In this document: piece after piece, positions 8,453 to 16,357 of the stretch
How positions within the stretch are numbered: the stretch's first letter is position 1
Layout: every line of letters starts with the position of its first letter
Source: Polaromonas vacuolata
Lineage (GTDB): Bacteria; Pseudomonadota; Gammaproteobacteria; Burkholderiales; Burkholderiaceae_C
Assembly (NCBI RefSeq): GCF_012584515.1
Contig: NZ_CP051461.1
Coordinates: forward strand, 3,095,501 to 3,159,500
DNA length: 64,000 bases
Reading direction: 5' to 3'
Program-made: the position numbers and the translations under genes
Notes under the pieces: model-generated
Database searches by the model: none
What the model was told of the DNA's origin: nothing
The model's input: only the letters and a program-made list of their open reading frames with translations

Positions 8453-9643
8453 ATGAAGGCTTCATGGCTAGATGAATTTCCCGCGCGTATAAAAGATCTA
8501 GACGCCCAGCACTTGCGCAGAAAGCGCCGCATAGTCAGCCCCTTGGTAGCGGCGCGCATGCAGGTCGATGGCCGCGAAATGCTGGCTTTTTGCAGCAATG
8601 ATTACTTGGGACTTGCCAGTCATGAAGCGATTATTCAGGCCGCTTGCGAAGGCGCCAAAAAATTCGGTGCCGGCTCTGGTGCATCACCGCTGGTGAGTGG
8701 CCACAGCCTAGCGAATGAGACGCTGGAACACGAACTCGCGGCCTTTGTCGGTCTGCCCAAAGCGCTTTATTTTTATGCCGGTTACGCCGCCAACATTGGC
8801 ATTATTCCGGCCTTGGTGGGGCGCGGCGATGCGGTGTTTTCAGACGCGTTAAATCACGCTTGCTTGATCGATGGCGCACGCTTGTCGCGTGCCGACATAG
8901 TGCCTTACGAACACGCCAACTTAAGTGCATTGAGCGCCGCTTTATGCGCCAGCACAGCGCAACGCAAATTAGTCATTAGCGATGCGGTCTTTAGTATGGA
9001 TGGCGACATCGCCAATATCCCCGCCTTGCTGGCGCTATGCGAGCAGCACGATGCGCTGCTGCTGTTGGACGATGCGCACGGCTTTGGCGTGCTCGGCCCG
9101 CAAGGTCGCGGTGCGCTGGCGCAGTTTGGGCTTAGCGGCGCTAACGCCTCAGCGCGGGTTCTTTACATGGCCACACTGGGTAAGGCAGCCGGCGTGGCCG
9201 GTGCTTTTGTAGCGGGTAGCGAGGCACTGATTGAATGGCTGCTGCAAAAAACCCGGAGCTATATTTTTGCTACCGCCGCACCGCCCATGCTGGCCAGCGC
9301 GCTAAGCGCCAGCCTCAAACTGATAGCGCAGGACGACTGGCGCCGCAGCGATTTAGCGCTGCGGATTGCGCAATTGCGTCTGGGTTTGCAAGCCGGGCTA
9401 AAAAATTCCAACTGGCGCTTGGGCGAGTCCAGCACCGCCATACAAGCCTTGGTGATTGGCAGTAATGAGGACGCATTAAGAGTCATGCAAGGCCTGGCCG
9501 AGCGCGGCATTTGGGTGCCTGCGATACGCCCGCCCACAGTGCCGCAGGGCACGGCACGGCTGCGTATTGCCCTGTCGGCGGCGCACACTCAGGAAGACGT
9601 TGCGCTGCTGGTTCAGGCGTTGACAGAGCTGTCCATCGCCTAG
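8453..9643 (+). CDS. bioF: 8-amino-7-oxononanoate synthase
   Basis: A 396-residue PLP enzyme of the alpha-oxoamine synthase family, condensing pimeloyl-thioester with L-alanine to KAPA. S-N-D-Y-L-G-L is at 48-54, the PLP-stacking and binding residues lie in D-D-A-H-G-F-G (206-212), and the Schiff-base lysine is K244 in T-L-G-K-A-A-G. It lies 45 bases after bioD with an AAAGGCAAAAA stretch before the ATG. The pimeloyl-thioester-forming genes (bioC, bioH and the like) are not in this window. Confidence 0.94.
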   Translation: MKASWLDEFPARIKDLDAQHLRRKRRIVSPLVAARMQVDGREMLAFCSNDYLGLASHEAIIQAACEGAKKFGAGSGASPLVSGHSLANETLEHELAAFVGLPKALYFYAGYAANIGIIPALVGRGDAVFSDALNHACLIDGARLSRADIVPYEHANLSALSAALCASTAQRKLVISDAVFSMDGDIANIPALLALCEQHDALLLLDDAHGFGVLGPQGRGALAQFGLSGANASARVLYMATLGKAAGVAGAFVAGSEALIEWLLQKTRSYIFATAAPPMLASALSASLKLIAQDDWRRSDLALRIAQLRLGLQAGLKNSNWRLGESSTAIQALVIGSNEDALRVMQGLAERGIWVPAIRPPTVPQGTARLRIALSAAHTQEDVALLVQALTELSIA

Positions 9644-9758
9644 TGCGCCAGCTCAAACAAAAAAACACGATAACCCTTAGTTACGTACAGGCATGAATAC
9701 AGACAATGCCATGACTTACACTGCCCTCCTCTTATCCAGACATCAGGAAACCGCCCGA

Positions 9759-10796
9759 ATGACCGTCATCGCCGAGCAATCGCTGAAATTTCATCCCCGC
9801 GCCGCAAGCGCTGACAGTGCAGCACCAACTGCGGAGCGCTGGAGCGTAGCCGCCATTGAGGCTTTGCTGGACTTGCCGCTCTCGGAGCTGATGTTCCAAG
9901 CCCAAAGCCTGCACCGCAAACATTTTGACCCGACCTTGGTCGAATTCGCCACGCTGCTGTCCATCAAAACCGGCGGCTGTCCAGAAGACTGCGGCTACTG
10001 CCCGCAAGCGGCGCGTTACGACACCGGTGTGACCGCCTCCAAAATGCTGGAGCCCGAAGAAGTCCTAAAAGCTGCGAAATTAGCCCAAGCCGCAGGTGCG
10101 ACACGCTTTTGCATGGGCGCTGCCTGGCGCTCGCCGAAAGACCGTGACATCGCTAACGTAGCCGAATTGGTACGCACTGTTAAAGCCCTAGGTCTAGAGA
10201 CCTGCGCCACCCTAGGCATGCTAGAAGAAGGCCATGCCGAAGTGCTGCGCGATGCAGGCCTGGACTACTACAACCACAACCTAGACAGTGCGCCCGACTT
10301 TTACGGCGACATCATCACCACCCGCGACTACCAAGACCGGCTAGACACCTTAGGCCGCGTGCGCGGCGCTGGCGTCAAGCTGTGCTGCGGCGGCATCGTT
10401 GGTTTGGGCGAATCACGCAAGCAGCGCGCCGGACTAATTGCCCAACTCGCCAACATGACGCCTTACCCGGAGTCAGTGCCAATTAACAACTTAGTCAAAG
10501 TCGAAGGCACGCCGCTGGCCGACCAAGAACCGCTTGACCCGTTTGAGTTTGTGCGCACTATCGCCGCAGCCCGCATCACCATGCCATTGGCGCGCGTTCG
10601 GCTATCGGCTGGTCGCCAGCAAATGGGCGACGCAGTACAGGCCTTGTGCTTTATGGCCGGTGCTAACTCCATCTTCTACGGCGACAAATTGCTCACTACC
10701 GGTAACCCAGATACCGATGCCGATATCGAGCTACTCAAACGCCTAGGCCTGCGCGCCGGTCAACCGCAGCCACTCAACGCCGACTTGCAAGACTGA
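9759..10796 (+). CDS. bioB: Biotin synthase
   Basis: A 345-residue radical-SAM enzyme that inserts sulfur into dethiobiotin. The iron-sulfur motif C-P-E-D-C-G-Y-C is at residues 74-81 of this start. Y-N-H-N-L-D-S and [13 protein letters not shown] further on are typical of BioB. I chose the ATG at 9759 because AGGAAA sits 8 bases before it and the length then matches the family. In-frame ATGs at 9693 and 9711 would add 22 or 16 poorly conserved residues and are possible alternatives. It is the last of the biotin genes. Confidence 0.94.
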   Translation: MTVIAEQSLKFHPRAASADSAAPTAERWSVAAIEALLDLPLSELMFQAQSLHRKHFDPTLVEFATLLSIKTGGCPEDCGYCPQAARYDTGVTASKMLEPEEVLKAAKLAQAAGATRFCMGAAWRSPKDRDIANVAELVRTVKALGLETCATLGMLEEGHAEVLRDAGLDYYNHNLDSAPDFYGDIITTRDYQDRLDTLGRVRGAGVKLCCGGIVGLGESRKQRAGLIAQLANMTPYPESVPINNLVKVEGTPLADQEPLDPFEFVRTIAAARITMPLARVRLSAGRQQMGDAVQALCFMAGANSIFYGDKLLTTGNPDTDADIELLKRLGLRAGQPQPLNADLQD

Positions 10797-10817
10797 TCCC
10801 CAGCCGAGGCACTTTAT

Positions 10818-12734
10818 TTGACCCACGCCAGCGCCGCGCAGCAGGTGCGCGCCTTTATAGACTTTCCGCCAGACAATGCCAAAGGCCAACGCCTTAGGGC
10901 AAGGTTTGAGTCACCGCTGGCGCTACTGACCGCTTGGCTACCCGAGCAAGTTTTGCCGCTGTTAGCCGAGTTGGAAAATCACGCGGCGCAAGGCCACTGG
11001 TGCCTTGGCGCGCTGGCCTATGAAGCGGCCAGCGCCTTTGACGCAAAACTGATTAGTCACCCAGCCCGGCCGGGCTGGCCACTGGCACAGTTTGCCGTCT
11101 TTGACACGGCACTGCCTTGGCCAGCAGGCGACGCCAGCAGTCAAAGCATGGACGCAGAAGCAAATCCGGCGTGGCAGTTTTCCATGACAGAGCGAGATTA
11201 CGCCAGCAAAGTGGAAAGCGCGCGTCAAGCCATGGCGGCTGGAGACTGTTATCAAATCAATCTCACAGGCCGGCTAGAAGCCGATTTTTCTGGCGATGTA
11301 GCCGACTGGATGGCACGTTTGCAAGCGGCTCAGCCAGACGGCTACGCACTCTGGCTAGACTGGGGCGATAGACAATTTCTAAGCGCCTCACCCGAGCTAT
11401 TTTTTGATTGGCGACCAGACACGTCAAGCAACGCAGCTAAAACCGCTGCCGCTGGTTATCTCAGTTGCAAGCCCATGAAGGGCACAGCGCCGCGCAATGC
11501 CGACCCGGTGCAAGATGCGGCGGCCAAACAAACGCTGGCGGACAGCGACAAAGAGCGCGCAGAAAACGTCATGATCGTCGACTTACTGCGCAGCGACATG
11601 GGCCGCATTGCAGTGGCCGGCAGCGTGCAGGTTGAGCAATTGTTTGAAATCCAAGCCCTGCCCACCGTCTGGCAAATGACCTCGACCATCACCGCCCGCA
11701 CGCGGCCTGCCACCACGCTGGTGGATATTTTTAGCGCCCTGTTTCCTTGCGGCTCCATCACAGGCGCGCCAAAAGCCAGTGCAATGCAGTGGATAACGCG
11801 TTTAGAAGACGGCGCACGCGGCGTTTACTGCGGTGCGGCAGGCGTGATTAAACCCGGCGGCGCGGCGACTTTTAATGTGCCGATTCGCAGTGTCATGCTG
11901 GAGAAAAACCCGCATCAATTGCAGAGCGAACAACAAAATTCGCTAAAAAATTCACCTCAAAAATCAGCTCAAGACACAGCAAAAAGCAGCGAATTAAACA
12001 CTGCCTGGCAAGCCGTCTATGGGGTTGGTAGCGGCATTACCTTTTACGCCAATGCCAAGGATGAATGGATAGAGCTGGCCCACAAATCAAGATTATTAGA
12101 GCGCTCAACGCAAGCCTTTGATGTGTTGGAAACCTTGCGACTTGAGGAGGGTAATTACTGGCTGCTAGAACTTCACCAAGCACGCATGGCGCAAAGCGCC
12201 AGCTATTTTGGCTATCGCTGGGACAAGCTAGAAGTAACCGCCGCCCTGCAAGCGCTGGCACAAAAACACAACGCAGGCTGCTGGCGCGTGCGGCTTTGTA
12301 CATCCCGCAGCGGTGCGATAAGCCTTGCGGCTTTTGCGCTTGAAGTCACACCAGAGCCGGTGTTTTTTAAAATCAATTTAGATGCGCTAGACACCCGCAG
12401 CAGCAACGCAGAATTTGTGCAGCATAAAACTACGCGCAGACAGCACTATGACCAGCGTTTGCTACCTGACTGTTTTGACACGCTACTACTCAATGAGCGC
12501 GGTGAATTCACCGAATTTACCCGCGGCTGTTTAGCACTGCGCATAGACGGTGAGTGGCTCACGCCCGCACTGCAAAGCGGCCTACTGCCAAGCACTTACC
12601 GTACTTATTTAATCGCCGAAAAGCGTATCAGCCAAGCCGTGCTAACGCCTGCTGATTTGCAGCGCGCCGATGGCGTGGCTTTTTTTAATAGTGTGCGCGG
12701 ATGGTTGGCAGCAAAAATTGCACCGGGCACTTAA
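10818..12734 (+). CDS. pabB: Aminodeoxychorismate synthase component I fused to aminodeoxychorismate lyase (PabB-PabC)
   Basis: A 638-residue fusion for p-aminobenzoate (folate) synthesis. Residues 1 to about 420 are a chorismate-binding PabB domain: S-A-S-P-E-L-F-F near 189-196, K-P-M-K-G-T-A-P-R at 218-226, and G-S-I-T-G-A-P-K at 312-319. Residues about 430-638 are a fold-type IV PLP lyase domain (F-D-V-L-E-T-L-R-L at its start, L-L-N-E-R-G-E-F-T-E in the middle). A polar Q/N/S/K-rich insert of roughly 35 residues (about 355-390) interrupts the PabB domain just before G-V-G-S-G-I-T. The start is a TTG 21 bases after bioB with only a weak ribosome site, so an alternative start is possible. 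It probably shares the biotin transcript. Confidence 0.88.
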   Translation: MTHASAAQQVRAFIDFPPDNAKGQRLRARFESPLALLTAWLPEQVLPLLAELENHAAQGHWCLGALAYEAASAFDAKLISHPARPGWPLAQFAVFDTALPWPAGDASSQSMDAEANPAWQFSMTERDYASKVESARQAMAAGDCYQINLTGRLEADFSGDVADWMARLQAAQPDGYALWLDWGDRQFLSASPELFFDWRPDTSSNAAKTAAAGYLSCKPMKGTAPRNADPVQDAAAKQTLADSDKERAENVMIVDLLRSDMGRIAVAGSVQVEQLFEIQALPTVWQMTSTITARTRPATTLVDIFSALFPCGSITGAPKASAMQWITRLEDGARGVYCGAAGVIKPGGAATFNVPIRSVMLEKNPHQLQSEQQNSLKNSPQKSAQDTAKSSELNTAWQAVYGVGSGITFYANAKDEWIELAHKSRLLERSTQAFDVLETLRLEEGNYWLLELHQARMAQSASYFGYRWDKLEVTAALQALAQKHNAGCWRVRLCTSRSGAISLAAFALEVTPEPVFFKINLDALDTRSSNAEFVQHKTTRRQHYDQRLLPDCFDTLLLNERGEFTEFTRGCLALRIDGEWLTPALQSGLLPSTYRTYLIAEKRISQAVLTPADLQRADGVAFFNSVRGWLAAKIAPGT

Positions 12735-12791
12735 AGTAAATAGTCAAACCCTGTGATAAAAAACACAACAGAATTCACAGCAAGCAAAAAA

Positions 12792-13276
12792 TCAAGACTC
12801 GTCAAACCAAATTTCTATGGTGTGAAAGTTAAATTTCAAAAAAATATCACAATGCACACTTAGCGTTTTTGCACGCAACTCGGGGCAGATAAATACCGCT
12901 TGCTCAGAGCCCGAATCCGGACAAATACTGCTAGCACCGTCATGAGTCAGGAGATTGTAAAAAAAAGCGCAGCAGCCCTGACTGAATTCGTATTCATCTC
13001 CAAATAGTGATGAAATACAAAAACAATCGCGCAATGGTTTTGTTTCACTGCGGCCTGACACAACATTAAGCTGGGCGAGAAGTGCAGATGCATATTGCCA
13101 AACATCAAGCCGTTAATCTGCACAACCAACAATCTAAAATCTGGCGAGAAACTCAATTCTGGCGCTGTGAAAAACCAATTAGCACTGTCGTTTTGTATAG
13201 CGATTAAGCACACCTCTGGATCAAGCTGCCAAGCAGCAGGAATATCAAAATAAGCTGAAAAATTAAGCCCTAAACC
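12792..13276 (-). pseudogene. Frameshifted partial tandem copy of the DUF4116-like gene next to it
   Basis: Two overlapping minus-strand frames together match residues of about 218-382 of the neighbouring 13270-14418 protein. The first frame starts right at that gene's stop codon and gives G-L-G-L-N-F, then C-L-I-A-I-Q-N-D, matching C-L-M-A-I-K-N-N. Later F-S-P-S-L-M-L-C-Q-A-A-V-K-Q-N matches F-P-S-L-D-L-C-C-A-A-V-S-Q-N. It ends at a stop near 12947. The second frame gives the C-terminus, R-A-K-T-L-S-V-H-C-D-I-F against R-A-Q-I-L-S-M-Q-A-D-I-F. The frames switch at a run of eight A at 12959-12966. No start codon and no N-terminal half exist, so this is a decayed 3' duplication. A sequencing slip in the homopolymer could explain the frameshift but not the missing front. 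Confidence 0.75.
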
Positions 13277-14418
13277 TCATCGTCTTGAAGTCTTGCATCA
13301 GTTAGCCAACTCTCAGTAGAAACATCTAATACTGAAAAAATATCCGCTTGCATGCTGAGAATTTGTGCGCGTTGCTGTTTTGAAATTAGTGGGTCTCTCA
13401 CCTGACTTGTGTTTAGATTACGGTTGTTTGGAGCAGAAGAATCGCCGATTTGAATGTGATACTGATGCGCAGCTATTCTGAGTAAACCTTCGTGACGGTG
13501 AAGATAAATAGGCGGTACAAAATCAATCGCTAAATTGTTTTGCGATACGGCGGCGCAGCACAAGTCCAGACTGGGGAAAAAGCTCTCCACCATTCTTCTC
13601 AGCACCAGACCGTTTGCCATAACAGCAGAAAAAACGAACGTCGAATTGTCTTTTATAGACTGCGGTGTTCGGCACCATTCTTCAGGATTATTTTTTATTG
13701 CCATCAGGCAAAGTGCGCTGTCCTTGTGAATGTGTGACGGAACATACGCTAAACCGAAACCGGCTAGAACTGCTTTTTGGCATATCTCTAAACTGCGCTC
13801 AGCCAGTGGGATTATTTGAAAATAGCGTTTATCAAAGGGCAGTATTTGCCGAGCAAGTAGAGCATTTGAGATCTGCGAAGCGTCATATCCCGCAGCACTC
13901 AAAAAATCTCTAACTTCAGACAAACTAGGAATATTGCTGTGATAAGACGTCAGCGTAAATACTGGATTCTTTGACGGAAGATAAGCACAAATAAGAGATA
14001 GCACAGACAAAGGTAGCGCGTTCAAACCATGAGTTTTAGCTGAACTATTGCAGAGGGGAAAAGACAGATCTGCCGGCGTGCTAGGCCGCATATCTGAGTT
14101 TTTTTTCCCGTCCTGAAGCAGATAATTTCTAGCCACAATTTCAAATGACTGTCTGCCCATCCTAGGTAATTCAGACCGTACTGAGATAACGTTACGCGAC
14201 TGAGAGCTGGTTTTCAACCCACAAACGCCTTGCTCGGATACACGCGGACTCAACGCCGTTAGTTGGCGGACATGACTAACGCTAAAAGCCACCGACGTTG
14301 ACAAACCAATGTGTGCAAAAGAAGTAGAGGCATCGGTCACAGCCGACGAAGTCGATGAGGCCGACAAGGACAATGAAATAGGTAAAACCGCCGATCCGGC
14401 TTTAGGGATTGAATTCAT
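13270..14418 (-). CDS. Uncharacterised protein with F-box-like motif and DUF4116-like repeats
   Basis: A 382-residue protein. The first 75 residues are rich in Ser, Thr, Ala and Val with no hydrophobic signal peptide, a composition seen in type III secretion effectors. Residues about 131-150 read G-L-N-A-L-P-L-S-V-L-S-L-I-C-A-Y-L-P, which fits the L-P-x-x-x-L-x-x-I-x-x-x-L pattern of an F-box helix. Residues 205-325 contain repeats of the DUF4116 kind: C-x-x-A-V, then N or G, then L-x-Y/F-V-P, spaced about 45 residues. The role is not known; a host-directed effector is my inference from this architecture. It lies in an AT-rich island with a decayed copy at its 3' end and a related gene at 16358. 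Confidence 0.6.
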   Translation of the reverse strand: MNSIPKAGSAVLPISLSLSASSTSSAVTDASTSFAHIGLSTSVAFSVSHVRQLTALSPRVSEQGVCGLKTSSQSRNVISVRSELPRMGRQSFEIVARNYLLQDGKKNSDMRPSTPADLSFPLCNSSAKTHGLNALPLSVLSLICAYLPSKNPVFTLTSYHSNIPSLSEVRDFLSAAGYDASQISNALLARQILPFDKRYFQIIPLAERSLEICQKAVLAGFGLAYVPSHIHKDSALCLMAIKNNPEEWCRTPQSIKDNSTFVFSAVMANGLVLRRMVESFFPSLDLCCAAVSQNNLAIDFVPPIYLHRHEGLLRIAAHQYHIQIGDSSAPNNRNLNTSQVRDPLISKQQRAQILSMQADIFSVLDVSTESWLTDARLQDDEV

Positions 14419-15206
14419 ACTTGGCCCGATTTAAAAAATCTACCTACAAGGATTGTTGTCAAAAACAAGTTTTAAAACTTAAGTCACTATTTTTATGGAT
14501 CGAAAAATCTTGAACAACTGGATCAAGTGTTCAGCCTCAAAAGAGACGCTAGAAACAATACTTAGACAGTAAAAGACTACAAAAAAATACTGAGTAAAAA
14601 ATTTAATCTAGATCAAGATGCGACACAGCTTAATCAAAAATCCAAAAAACCAGGTCAGCAAAAACCCGGTTAATCGTTCTTGTTAATATTTTCATACTAA
14701 GTAATACATCTTGTTTTCGGCCTACAGCATCGAGTAAACGCGACAGAATAAAACTTAGTGAAATTAGATAAAAAATAAGAAAATTATTGTTTAGTAAATA
14801 GTCAAATTCACAGGTAATTAGAAAGATTTTTTAGAAACGAAAATCTTAAAACCTATAACTTCATACTTTAAAAATGAAGTTTTTAAGGGTTGTTACCAAT
14901 AATCACCACAGTCTATTGCGAAATACTTAACACGTTTTATATCGACTCATTTCGAGTATTTTTTTGCATCCGAAATTATTAATTAGTCATTTGCTTTTGC
15001 TTTTGCTTTTATCACGACAACTGATGTACAGCTCCTATGCCAACTGCAATCGCACAGCCTGATTAACATAAATTAAAGTCGCATTAAAAGTCCAGCATCA
15101 ATATCAAATGAAAAGATGAAAAGATGAAAAGATGGAAAGATGGAAAAATGGAAAACCGTTGTGGCAGAAAAATAAAAAAATAGTAACTACGAATCTTTTA
15201 TAGCGC
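14419..15206. other. AT-rich interval without a recognisable gene
   Basis: This 788-base stretch separates the divergent DUF4116-like gene from the IS element. No frame of useful length with a recognisable product was found on either strand. It is visibly richer in A and T than the flanking metabolic genes. It holds the promoter region of the 13270-14418 gene, three copies of TTGCTT at 14991-15008, and the octamer array at 15108-15155. It may be decayed island DNA; nothing else can be supported. Confidence 0.6.
15108..15155 (+). repeat. Six-copy 8-bp tandem repeat (ATGAAAAG family)
   Basis: Six consecutive octamers: ATGAAAAG three times, then ATGGAAAG, then ATGGAAAA twice. The array ends about 50 bases before the left end of the IS30-type element. 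An 8-bp unit is not a multiple of three, so copy-number change would shift any reading frame, but no credible coding frame crosses it. Confidence 0.85.
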
Positions 15207-15230
15207 GCGGATTCAAGTCTGAAGTGCAAC
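15207..15230 (+). repeat. Left terminal inverted repeat of the IS30-type element
   Basis: It matches the reverse complement of 16270-16293 at 22 of 24 positions and is flanked outside by CGC. Confidence 0.85.
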
Positions 15231-15306
15231 TTTGAAACTAACCGGACGGGTGGGTGAGATGTGAGAGCATCCAAGCTTCCCGACCACCAAGTCAAAGTTG
15301 CCCAGA

Positions 15307-16263
15307 ATGATTTACACACACCTCACCCGTGACGAACGTTACCAGATTGCAATCCTCGCCAAAGCAAACTTCAATCAAAGTGAAATTGCAAAAATGATGG
15401 ACCGTGATAAATCGAGCATCAGCCGTGAGTTGCGTCGTAACCGCGGTCTACGAGGCTATCGCCCTAAGCAGGCAAATGACAAAGCCCAAGAACGTAGACT
15501 TGCCTGCGCCAACAGTCCTAGAGTTGCTGACTCGACATGGGCTGTAGTGGAGGAAAAGTTGGCTGAGGCTTGGAGCCCCGAACAAATCAGCGGCCACCTC
15601 GAAGCTCGATGCCAACCCGGTGTTAGCTATGAGAGCATTTACCAGTACATCTACGCTGACAAACGCGCGGGCGGCAGCTTGCATAAAACACTGCGTTGCC
15701 AGAAGACGCGAAAAAAACGCAGCAGTGGCCGTGAACGGCGCGGCACCATCTCTCGCCAGGTCTCAATAGAACTGCGACCCGCCATCGTGCTTGAGCGTGC
15801 GCGCTTTGGCGACTGGGAGGCTGATCTGGTGATTGGTGCCGGGCAGAAGCAAGCCCTAGTGACGATTAACGAGCGTGTCTCTCGGTATTCAATAATTTTC
15901 CACGTGCCATTCAAAACAGCGCAAGCCGTAGGGGACGCGTTAATCACTTTACTTAAACCATTCGCTCATTGCGTGCACACACTCACGACAGATAACGGCA
16001 AGGAATTTTCTCAGCATGAACGAATAGCTTCTGCGCTGAGTGCAGATTTCTTTTTCGCCCATCCATACGCCTCGTGGGAGCGTGGGGCAAACGAGAATAT
16101 GAACGGTTTGATTCGCCAGTTTTTCCCAAAGGGGATGCGCTTTAATTGCATCACCGACGATGACATTGCTTTAGCGATGCACAGGCTCAATCATCGTCCT
16201 AGAAAATGTTTGGGGTATCGAACACCGCATCAGGTTTTTATGGAAGAGTTAAAGTCCAACTAA
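15307..16263 (+). CDS. IS30-family transposase
   Basis: A 318-residue DDE transposase. The N-terminal helix-turn-helix (I-Y-T-H-L-T-R-D-E-R-Y-Q-I, then S-E-I-A-K-M-M-D-R-D-K-S-S-I-S-R-E-L-R-R-N) is the IS30 signature. Catalytic residues lie in G-D-W-E-A-D-L-V-I-G (first Asp), T-T-D-N-G-K-E-F (second Asp) and G-A-N-E-N-M-N-G-L-I-R-Q-F-F-P-K-G (Glu). The ATG at 15307 was chosen over a TTG three codons earlier because IS30 proteins begin at about this point. The frame is uninterrupted and the length normal, so the enzyme is probably functional. Confidence 0.93.
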   Translation: MIYTHLTRDERYQIAILAKANFNQSEIAKMMDRDKSSISRELRRNRGLRGYRPKQANDKAQERRLACANSPRVADSTWAVVEEKLAEAWSPEQISGHLEARCQPGVSYESIYQYIYADKRAGGSLHKTLRCQKTRKKRSSGRERRGTISRQVSIELRPAIVLERARFGDWEADLVIGAGQKQALVTINERVSRYSIIFHVPFKTAQAVGDALITLLKPFAHCVHTLTTDNGKEFSQHERIASALSADFFFAHPYASWERGANENMNGLIRQFFPKGMRFNCITDDDIALAMHRLNHRPRKCLGYRTPHQVFMEELKSN

Positions 16264-16269
16264 CACGCT

Positions 16270-16293
16270 GTTGCACTTCAAGCTTGAATCCGC
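16270..16293 (-). repeat. Right terminal inverted repeat of the IS30-type element
   Basis: Reverse-complement partner of 15207-15230. The outer flank is CGC, as on the left. Confidence 0.85.
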
Positions 16294-16357
16294 CGCGGAA
16301 GAAGTTTTCAATACTTGTTTATATTTTTCTCTTTACCAAACCAGAAAGAGCAATCAA

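Larger units (their letters stand above)
15207..16293 (+). mobile_element. Complete IS30-family insertion sequence
   Basis: An element of about 1087 bp with one transposase gene. Its ends are 24-bp inverted repeats at 15207-15230 and 16270-16293, both beginning GCGGATTCAAG and ending TGAAGTGCAAC, with two internal mismatches. The base triplet CGC directly abuts both ends (15204-15206 and 16294-16296), which fits the 2-3 bp target duplication usual in IS30. It sits in the AT-rich island, 64 bases before the start of the larger DUF4116-like gene, so it probably split or replaced that gene's promoter region. The intact transposase and good ends suggest a recent insertion. Confidence 0.88.

Noticed and set aside
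15108-15155. Possible CRISPR-like array
   Set aside because: Octamers follow one another without spacers, and no cas gene is present.
15104-15319. Small minus-strand frame across the left IS end
   Set aside because: It is formed by the octamer array and the IS inverted repeat read backwards, with low-complexity Phe/His/Ser at its end.
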